Part shown: positions 58,401 to 64,000 of the stretch, piece after piece
Position numbering within the stretch: the first letter of the stretch is position 1
Layout: each line of letters begins with the position of its first letter
Source: Caprimulgus europaeus
Taxonomy: Eukaryota > Chordata > Aves > Caprimulgiformes > Caprimulgidae
Direction: 5' to 3'
NCBI GenBank assembly: GCA_907165065.1
Contig: OU015523.1
Span: forward strand, 17,297,834 to 17,361,833
Length of the DNA: 64,000 nucleotides
Notes under the pieces: generated by a model
Database searches by the model: none
What the model was told of the DNA's origin: nothing
What the model saw: only the letters and a program-made list of their open reading frames with translations
Translations under genes and position numbers: made by a program

Positions 58401-60794
58401 GGCAGCCCTGGTCATGGGAGAGGGGAAAATGGGTGATGGTTCCCCACTGTCCTTCTCTGGAAATAAACCTCTAGAGCCAGCCCCCATGGTTCCCCAGTTT
58501 GTAGCACACTGCTTTGGGAAGTTGGGTAGGGCACCCTTGGCCAGTCCTTCCCACCCTTACCCCTAAGTACAGCAGATACCAGACATCTGGTTGACGTGAC
58601 TGGGAGCCAGCAGCAGAGCTGCCAGTCGAGGCAGAAAACACAGAAAAGGGAGTGGGACAGTGTTTTTGCGTGTTAGGCAGCAACACACTGAGCTGGGCTC
58701 CACCCATCTCCCAGCTGGCTGGAAACCTGCTTGGTCCTGGGGAGACATCACCTGAGAACTGGCTTTTGAGGGACACTCTCAGAGCAAGTACAATGGACAC
58801 ACCTCTCCTTGCACACAAGCGACCTTATGGTTTTAAATCTCCATTTAAAAATAGTCTCTGCTATCTTCTTATTAACATAGGATGGATAAAATGATCCTAA
58901 GTGAAACAAGAAACTTATTTCGGCTGCTAAATCTAAAATATTCCAGCATTTTTAACAGGATGTGCATGCATGGGTTCGTTCACACACAGCGTGTGTGCAT
59001 GTTAGGCCTTTTTTTTTTTTTTAAATAATTTAAAAAAACCCTCAGATTCTCAGGTATTCCAGTTCCCCTGCACGCAATTTCTATGGCAGCAGACTGTGAT
59101 AGCTCTCACTGCCCCAAACTCCCAATTCTTCCTTCAAGGTCTGAGCTGTTTCTGCTTCCAGCCTGATTAGAAATAAATCTGCAAGGAGAAGCAAGGCAGT
59201 GGTTTGGAGCTGATGCCTCAACTCTTTCTTCTCCAATCAGGCTCCATCTCTTCTGGATGAAGAAAACCAAGGCACAGCTTGGAGAATTAAAGCCAACATG
59301 TAACTTTTAAAACAAAAAGATGTCACTGTCATGTGAGCACAGCTGATCCATGGGCTCCTGGCAGCTCACACACAGGTGCCACGCTGGTTGCAGGGCAAAC
59401 CCAGGCTGGGAGACACAACCATCCGAGAGCCAGTGCTGCTGCTGTGTCATCCTGGGATACAGCTGTGTGCGTGGCTCAGCCCTGCTTTGCAGCAGTGTGG
59501 AGGTATCCCTGGGGAGATACTCATCTCCCTCCTGCAAACTGCTCCCAACCACCTCCTCTTCCCTCTCCCCATTCCCCTGGTGGGTCTTTTGGCTCTCTGG
59601 GAGATGAAGACCACAGCAGATGGTGGAGATGGTCAGCCAGGTCAGTGCCCCTCACCCTACACCAGAACTCGCTGTGGAAAACCCCAGCAGTTGGCACAAA
59701 CAGGACCATCCTCCCACCTGCCTGGAGCTCAGAGCAGCTGGGGGGCTGCTTGGGGGTGGTACAAGGCTGTGACACCATCCTGAACCTGCATCCTGCCTGG
59801 CCAAGCCCAAGGGCAATACCTGGCTTTTGCCAGTAAGGTGAGCAGGGTGGATTCAGCATCCCAGAGCTCCCACACTTCCCCCCCAGCTGCACCCACCTTT
59901 CCACCCTTGGCTGCTGCTGAAAGCGTTACTGCACCCTCCTCCCAGCAACCACTCAGGGATCAGAAACACCCCTGTGGTCTCCACCTTTCCTTTCCAAACA
60001 TGCACCCCACTCCAGACAGCCCGATCGCTGTTTCCCTGGAGGTTGATGATACTTGAAGTTGATGGAGCACTTCATCTGCTGCTGAGCGGAATCCTGGCCC
60101 TAGCAGGGGGAATATTAATTGGCCAGAGCCAGAGGAGCCAAGCAGCTTACCATCTTCTAATTAAGGGCCCGTGGTTGTACAGGACGTGGTGGAGAGCTGA
60201 GCGGGCCAAGTCTCACTGGCCCATCCAGCAGCCTCAAGTGAAGCCAACTGCAACTAAGTGCACCCTGGTGTCACTTCTACTGGCTTAGTGGTGGGGGGAG
60301 AGGTAGCATTTATGATAGATGATTGCTTTTAATTAAATCCTGCTCTATTCAGATTTGAAAAGCACTTTGAAGTTCCAGGAGATGGGAAAGGTCAAGGGCA
60401 GTGGAAGCCGTCCCAGGCCACTCCTAAGGGGCTGTCAGAGCAGACAACACATGGGAGGGCTGTTTGACATGACTTGGCTGTTGTGGCTGCTTCCTCACCT
60501 TCTAGCTAACTGCTGGGTGTCACCTAGGCAGGGCTTGTCTTGGAGGACATCCCAGGAGCTGGCAGCATGCTGAACTCTGGTTGGACTGAGACTGCTTGGC
60601 ATCGGCGACCCTCTCTCCATCCCTCCACCCAAATCCATTCCTACAGAGCAAACCCCGTGCCCCAAAGCGTTCCCCACCTCCGTACGTACCACGGCGACAG
60701 CGCAGAGCTCCTGCAGCACCCGCTGCTGCTGCTCCCGGCTGCTGAAACCGGAGCTGCCATCGCAGAGCTCAGAGCAGTTGAATCCCGGCTCCAT
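45242..60794 (-). CDS. GPR156: GPR156, orphan class C (GABA-B-like) receptor, nine coding exons, 761 residues
   Basis: GPR156 is a class C receptor that lacks the large extracellular ligand domain, signals constitutively through inhibitory G proteins, and with EMX2 sets hair-cell orientation in the inner ear and lateral line (known from mouse and zebrafish). Nine exons join in frame with GT-AG introns: 60690-60794, 57963-58099, 54541-54676, 53867-53977, 52728-52853, 52056-52151, 49058-49294, 46928-47086 and 45242-46420. They total 2286 bases including TGA. Hydrophobic segments lie near residues 50-75, 89-109, 127-147, 169-189, 225-248, 262-284 and 291-313. A sequon N6-C7-S8 lies at the start, a coiled coil at 367-391, and a long tail ends KPTFV. 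Human GPR156 is 814 residues, with the difference mainly in the tail. Landmarks shared with human include [34 protein letters not shown] and [15 protein letters not shown]. Neighbouring GSK3B matches human gene order. No frame break is seen. Confidence 0.96.
46421..46927 (-). other. GPR156: GPR156 intron (507 bases)
   Basis: This intron splits the coiled coil. It holds a short (GT)n near 46578 and a T/A-rich run at 46700-46735. Donor GTAGGG. Confidence 0.9.
46928..47086 (-). CDS. GPR156: GPR156 exon 9: post-TM7 segment
   Basis: Residues 317-369, starting [12 protein letters not shown] directly after TM7 and ending MRRLLTE, the first part of the coiled coil. It is 53 codons in phase 0 at both ends. 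The acceptor is [16 protein letters not shown] is identical to the human sequence as I recall it. Confidence 0.96.
47765..48150 (-). mobile_element. CR1 LINE, internal 3' fragment
   Basis: The plus strand reads 'aaatcatctagtccaaccat', 'ctgctcaagcagggtcagct', 'gaatatctccaaggatggag' and 'tctctgggcaacctgctcca', the reversed 3' part of an older CR1 subfamily. An A/C-rich insertion sits near 47946-47980. It ends near 'gtgagatcccctgagcc'. Confidence 0.88.
48580..48727 (+). mobile_element. CR1 LINE, 3'-end fragment
   Basis: 'gttcaaggccaggttggatg', 'tagtggaaggtgtccctgct', 'aggtcccttccaaccc' and the tail 'attcatgattctatga' are present on the plus strand. Only the last 150 bases of the element remain. 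Confidence 0.94.
49058..49294 (-). CDS. GPR156: GPR156 exon 8: end of TM5, TM6 and TM7
   Basis: Residues 238-316, beginning [13 protein letters not shown] and ending CFIFVPQ. It is 79 codons in phase 0. It includes [11 protein letters not shown], the TM6 segment [17 protein letters not shown] and the TM7 segment [16 protein letters not shown]. The acceptor TTCCAG and donor GTACAC are good. Confidence 0.97.
49295..52055 (-). other. GPR156: GPR156 intron (2761 bases)
   Basis: Mostly unique sequence. A doubtful old CR1 end lies at 51180-51305, and an A14 run at 50648-50661. Open frames such as 49416-49925 (plus) have no domain support. Confidence 0.85.
51180..51305 (+). mobile_element. Possible old CR1 3' end
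   Basis: 'gctagactaatggcttt', 'gaggtctcttcctgctcttt' and 'cctatgattctgg' recall the last 100 bases of an old CR1 on the plus strand. The match is short and diverged. Confidence 0.35.
52056..52151 (-). CDS. GPR156: GPR156 exon 7: second extracellular loop into TM5
   Basis: Residues 206-237, 32 codons in phase 0, running [15 protein letters not shown] and [17 protein letters not shown]. It is placed between CTCCTAG and GTACGT. Two cysteines (C213, C221) lie in the loop, one of which is expected to pair with a TM3 cysteine as in class C receptors. The loop is diverged from human, but YSD-W and the hydrophobic end align. Confidence 0.9.
52152..52727 (-). other. GPR156: GPR156 intron (576 bases)
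   Basis: Unique sequence with a T-rich stretch near 52600-52635. The donor is the weak GTAACG. Confidence 0.88.
52728..52853 (-). CDS. GPR156: GPR156 exon 6: TM4
   Basis: Residues 164-205, 42 codons in phase 0, from [14 protein letters not shown] to [10 protein letters not shown]. The acceptor is [15 protein letters not shown] and TWV-DP-QC align with human. The donor GTAACG departs from consensus, but only this junction keeps the frame into exon 7. Confidence 0.94.
52854..53866 (-). other. GPR156: GPR156 intron (1013 bases)
   Basis: Unique sequence, nothing else recognised. Confidence 0.88.
53867..53977 (-). CDS. GPR156: GPR156 exon 5: TM3 and second intracellular loop
   Basis: Residues 127-163, 37 codons in phase 0, [19 protein letters not shown] followed by [18 protein letters not shown]. 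The acceptor is TGGCAG and the donor GTGAGT. The intracellular loop is essentially identical to human, as expected for a G-protein contact surface. Confidence 0.97.
53978..54540 (-). other. GPR156: GPR156 intron (563 bases)
   Basis: Unique, GC-rich, nothing else recognised. Confidence 0.88.
54541..54676 (-). CDS. GPR156: GPR156 exon 4: first intracellular loop and TM2
   Basis: The last base of the Arg81 codon plus residues 82-126, [17 protein letters not shown] to GDSIEKLIQ. The donor is GTGAGC. The acceptor reads TTTCCTGGAG, a rare GAG type, but it is the only AG that keeps the frame with exon 3. Confidence 0.95.
54920..55620 (-). mobile_element. CR1 LINE, 3' fragment
   Basis: The tail at the left ('atagaatcattttggttgg'), then 'tccaccactaaact', and the reversed ORF2 C-terminus show it. 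A 145-codon minus-strand frame (54997-55434) contains [14 protein letters not shown] and [15 protein letters not shown]. It is a close relative of the copy at 42038. The ORF2 part fades out after about 55510. Confidence 0.95.
56285..56460 (+). mobile_element. CR1 LINE, internal fragment
   Basis: 'gcagccttccagtacctgag', 'ctggggagggacttttgaca', 'ggggtaatggcttcaaactg' and 'gatatgaggaagaaattctt' match the CR1 region before the 3' UTR. It stops at 'cactggcctagg' with no tail, so it is truncated at both ends. Confidence 0.9.
56833..57066 (-). mobile_element. CR1 LINE, 3'-end fragment
   Basis: 'cacagaatcattaaggctgg', 'atcatcaagtccaa', 'tttaaatacctccagg' and 'gggcagcctgttcccatgct' are present on the plus strand. 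It is truncated near 57066 after 'aacctccccgggcaca'. Confidence 0.93.
57963..58099 (-). CDS. GPR156: GPR156 exon 3: extracellular stalk and TM1
   Basis: Residues 36-80 plus two bases of Arg81. The stalk [12 protein letters not shown] leads into TM1 ([19 protein letters not shown] and on to FFLVFTLRF) and ends RKN. The acceptor is CCCACAG and the donor GTAAAG. It aligns with LLGIVWTFLS and RKNR of human. Confidence 0.96.
58100..60689 (-). other. GPR156: GPR156 intron (2590 bases)
   Basis: Unique sequence. It holds an AT-rich motif cluster at 60115-60336 (listed separately), a near-palindromic CA/TG stretch at 58981-58997 and a T-rich run near 59010. Frames such as 58030-58566 and 59333-59836 (plus) show no domain. 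Confidence 0.85.
60115..60336. promoter_or_regulatory. Homeodomain-type motif cluster in a GPR156 intron
   Basis: TTAATT (60115-60120), TAATTA (60158-60163) and TTAATTAA (60329-60336), with TTTATGATAGATGATTG just before the last one, stand out in otherwise GC-rich sequence. TAATTA is the common homeodomain core. The site lies 350-600 bases downstream of the coding start and could be an enhancer. This is inference from motif content only. Confidence 0.3.
60690..60794 (-). CDS. GPR156: GPR156 first coding exon
   Basis: Residues 1-35, from [15 protein letters not shown] to [19 protein letters not shown] matches human, which fixes the start at 60794. The ATG context has G at -3 and G at +4. No signal peptide is evident, as in human. 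N6-C7-S8 is a sequon at the extracellular end. The donor is GTACGT in phase 0. Confidence 0.95.
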
Positions 60795-60832
60795 AGCACA
60801 TCCTCAGCCGTCATCCAGCCGTACCTTCGCTC
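60795..60832 (-). other. GPR156: GPR156 5' UTR part of the first coding exon, with acceptor site
   Basis: A pyrimidine-rich stretch ending TTCTGTCAG (AG at 60834-60833) makes 60832 the likely start of this exon, so at least one noncoding exon lies upstream, as in human. Two out-of-frame ATGs (60814-60812 and 60801-60799) lie in the 38 bases before the start codon. Confidence 0.55.
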
Positions 60833-63351
60833 CTGACAGAAGGACAACGGTTGGCTTTCCCCAGCGCAAAGCAGCCTCTGGCACACACCTTATCTGCCCT
60901 CCATCAGCAGGGCACAGGGAAGGGGTCTGGCTTACCCAAACTGATGCGGCATACATCCAGAGACACGACAGGGACCCTCGGGGTGTCCTCTACAGTGAGG
61001 CGAGTCAACGTAGGGTGCGGGTCCCCACCGAGCCCAGTGGCATCTTGAACCCTGCTACATCACCCTGCAAACCAACACACATCGGGGTCACAGCAGCCCC
61101 CAGCCCCTACACCCCAACCACAGAGCCTAAACCAGGAGGGTGCCAGTCCAAGCTGGAACATGGCACCCCGGGCTTGCTGAAGCTTTCCTCTGCCAATGCA
61201 TTTTTCCACACCAGTGCAATTCCAGGGCATATCTTTGCACCTCTCCCCTCATCCTGGCAGCCGCTGCCGGTTTCTTGGCATGGTCCCTTCTTCCAGCAAA
61301 GAACCAGCAAGTGAAGACAGCAACAACCAGCAGCAAGCATTGCCATCGCCTAATGGCACCTGCACCCCAGCCTGGGTGAGCAGGGGAGGAAGACACTTGA
61401 ATGACATGCGGCCCAAAGCGTTTTGGCTGACTCGGCCCGAGCAGCAGCCTGGCTAGCTGAGGAGTGGGCTACTGATTGCAGAGATTTAAAAGCCCAGCAC
61501 CTCCGTGCTCCCCATCCCTCCCAACACTCTGGCTGCCAGGTATCATGCCCACTTGCACCAGCTCCCCTCGCACCACCTTTGCTTCTGTTGCCTCTTTCAT
61601 TTCTCTCTTTGGTGGGGATTTTAATAGACCTCATTACCATTTTAGACATGAGGTCATACTTAACCTCAAGCATCCTTACTCAATTACCATTGTCACTGGT
61701 TTTAATTAGCTTCCAGCGCACGACCGTAAGCAAGTCTCCTGTCATTAGCAGCTGAGGAGGAAGCGCAATAGCTCACTCCCTCTCTGCTGCTAACAGGTGG
61801 GAGGAAAAAAAATTATCCATATTGTGCTCCTCAGGGCTGTTCCCCAGCTGAGCATCCCCTGAGCTCACACCCTGTGCCACGCCAGTGCCCTGTCCTTCCC
61901 CGACGCTACTCCCGACACTTTGATCCCCTCTCCTCCCAAGTCCCTCCTGAGAAAAAACGTCCGTCATTACGTGAGTAAAGAAGGAGTAAATTAAAACAAA
62001 GTGTGGTCACCAGGACATGCTCTGAAACTTGCTGTTCCTCATGGGGGATAATCACGATTCAAACACCAGAAAAGCTACAGGTGTCACGTAAACTGATTTT
62101 CAGCTTTTGCAAAGTCACAAGTCCCAGCCCAAAAACATCAGGCTCAGCGGGCCACTCCTCCAAAATTAGCAGAGCCACCTCTGAAGAGGCAACCACGACC
62201 ATCCTGCTGGCAGAAGCCCCCACCTACTGTGGGTCTGGACGCTGTCCTGCCTGCAGATCACCAGACATCCTTGTCCCCAGCACGGGATCAGCTCACCCTG
62301 TCCTACAAACACGATATCACACGTTGGCCAGACTTAACGATTCCCCACACGCGACAGACGCTTTGTTCAAGAGTGCTGGTGCAAGCCAGCTCCATCAGGC
62401 CTCTGTCTATCCCTACCTCATCACAAACCATGGTGGCTCTTCCTCCACAGCAGGACCACCCTAAGGAGGTTTCCATCCCCTTCCGTAGCTCAGGCTGAGC
62501 AATCAGAGAAGGAGTAGGGCTGCAGGAGATACCCAGCTGCTGCAGGGAACACCAGGCATTGCAACAACAGCAGAAGGGCAGCAGAGAGAAGGAGACATGC
62601 TGCAGGTGAACAGTTTGGGGTTGATACTAGGAAATGAGATGGAAGGGCAGCATGCAGTGCCCAGGGACAGCGGTAGGAGAGGGGCACTGATGGTTTGATG
62701 ACAAGACCCCAGCCTCCCAAAGGGCTCAACTTCCCCCCATGCACCTAGGTGTGTTTAAGGACAAAAAGGCCCCCTATAACCTCCCACAGTGTCAGAGAGG
62801 GAACCCACCTGGCAGGTGGACCACTACCAAGGCCAGCAGGCACGACCCTCCCCTGGCTCACAAATGGAGATGTTCCCACATGGGCCTCCGCCCGCCTTGG
62901 GAAGCCACCCCTGGGCAGAGGGCAGGAGCCCCTTAGGTTCTCCCCAGGCCCCACCCCACTGTTCCACAAGCAGCTCCCACACAACATTGATAATAAGCCA
63001 AGGCCAATTAACACTTATTAGTATGCAACAAAGCAAGCACTGCTGTGGCTGTCGCCGAGAGGCAACGGGCATTTCCAGCCTAGCTCCTGCTTCTCATGAG
63101 AGCTGTCGGGAACGCTGCTCCATGGCCTGGAGACCATCCAAGGGGGACAGGCACTGCGGAGGGTCACTGCCCTTTAGGGTGAGGTTGAGTGATGGTTGGG
63201 GGGACAGATGGCACCATGGGTAAGAAAACAGGCCCTTAAAATGCAAGGGATCTCCTCAGGTCAGGGATTTGTGAGGTATTTTTAGGTTGGTTTATTTTTT
63301 TGTTTTAAGGCCAAAAACCCGACAATTCTGGTAGATAACTTCAGGAGCAGA
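60833..63351. other. Region upstream of the GPR156 coding start, no gene recognised
   Basis: A noncoding first exon and promoter may lie here or beyond, but I cannot place them. There is no obvious CpG island. Open frames on both strands (for example 60778-61314 plus and 61350-61673 minus) overlap and lack domains. Confidence 0.6.
61633..61708. promoter_or_regulatory. AT-rich motif cluster upstream of GPR156
   Basis: ATTACCATT occurs at 61633-61641 and again at 61683-61691, exactly 50 bases apart. AGGTCA (a nuclear-receptor half-site) lies at 61651-61656 and TAATTA at 61703-61708. The cluster lies about 0.9 kb upstream of the coding start. Function is inferred only. Confidence 0.3.
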
Positions 63352-64000
63352 ATCACAGAATGGTTTGGGTTAGAAAGGACCTTCAAAGATCATCTAGCCC
63401 AGCCCACCTTGCCATGGACACAGACATCTTTCACTAGATCAGGTTGCCCAAAGCCCCTCCAACCTGACCTTAAACACTCCCAGGGATGGGGCATCCACAA
63501 TTTCTCTGAGCAACCTGTTCCAGTGTCTCACCATCCTCATTGTAAAAAATTTCTTTCTTATGTCCAACCCAAATCTACCTTCTTTCAGTTTAAAATCATC
63601 ACCCCTTGTCCTATCGCTACAGGCCCTGCTAAAAGGTTTGCCCCATCTTTCTTACAGGCCCCTTCAGGTATTGGAAGGCCACTAGAAGGTCTCCCTGAAG
63701 CCTTCTCTTCTCCAGGCTGAACAGCCCCAACTCTCTCAGCCTGTCCTCATAGGAGAGGTGCTCCAGCCCTCGGATCATCCTTGTGGCCTCCTCTGGACTC
63801 ACTCCAGTAGGTCCACATCCTCCTTATGTTGGGAGCCCCAGAGCTGGACACAGCACTGCAGGTGGGGTCTCACCAGAATGGAGCAGAGGGGCAGAATCCC
63901 CTCCCTGGACCTGCTGCCCACGCTGCTGGGGATGCAGCCCAGGACATGGTTGGCCTTCTGGGCTGTGAGCACACATTGCCAGCTCATGTCCAGCTTGTCA
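63352..64000 (-). mobile_element. CR1 LINE, 3' part (continues off the right end)
   Basis: The tail at the left ('aatcacagaatggtttgggt'), then 'cactagatcaggttgcccaa', 'caacctgttccagtgtctca', 'cttctcttctccaggctgaa', 'gagctggacacagcactgca' and 'gctgtgagcacacattgcca' follow in the usual reversed CR1 order. At least 650 bases are present, and more ORF2 may lie beyond the window. Confidence 0.96.

Noticed and set aside
58981-58997. CACACAC-AGC-GTGTGTG near-palindrome in a GPR156 intron
   Set aside because: It is low-complexity CA/TG sequence, so the symmetry is trivial.

Overview
The window is nuclear DNA of a bird. It holds many CR1 LINE fragments of avian type (5'-truncated copies ending in the ATTCTATG-type tail), no Alu/L1-like material, and two vertebrate genes with introns and GT-AG splice sites. 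I cannot name the species. Both genes lie on the minus strand, in the order known from other vertebrates: GPR156 upstream of GSK3B.

Layout. (1) 1-22205 is the 5' part of GSK3B intron 1, AT-rich and almost free of recognisable transposons. (2) 22206-22293 is the first coding exon of GSK3B (29 codons plus one base, including the Ser9 regulatory site). It sits in a CpG island (about 22080-24140) that carries the 5' leader, a 79-nt polypurine tract, a short uORF, an array of eight CCAAT boxes at 23551-23918, and an E-box/YY1 element at the outer edge (24311-24362). (3) 24141-45241 is intergenic, with no gene I can support. It holds CR1 copies, a 28-G run inside a CR1, a (GAGAA)27 array joined to a CR1 tail, an (AAAT)n array and a perfect 20-bp palindrome. 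(4) 45242-60794 is GPR156, an orphan class C receptor. Nine coding exons join in frame to an intact 761-residue protein: seven membrane segments, a coiled coil, and a long tail with a Ser/acidic tract, a CHRPxCExC motif and a T-x-V C-terminus. Its introns hold further CR1 copies. (5) 60795-63351 is the region upstream of the GPR156 start, with two AT-rich homeodomain-type motif clusters in or near it. (6) 63352-64000 is a CR1 that runs off the end.

The genes are neighbours, not an operon. GSK3B is a Ser/Thr kinase of Wnt and insulin signalling. GPR156 is a constitutively active Gi-type receptor that sets hair-cell orientation in the inner ear. I found no new multi-gene system. The most testable new points are the conserved elements of the GPR156 tail (T-x-V end, CHRPxCExC motif, coiled coil), the NF-Y-type array upstream of GSK3B, and the large contrast in CR1 density across the window.
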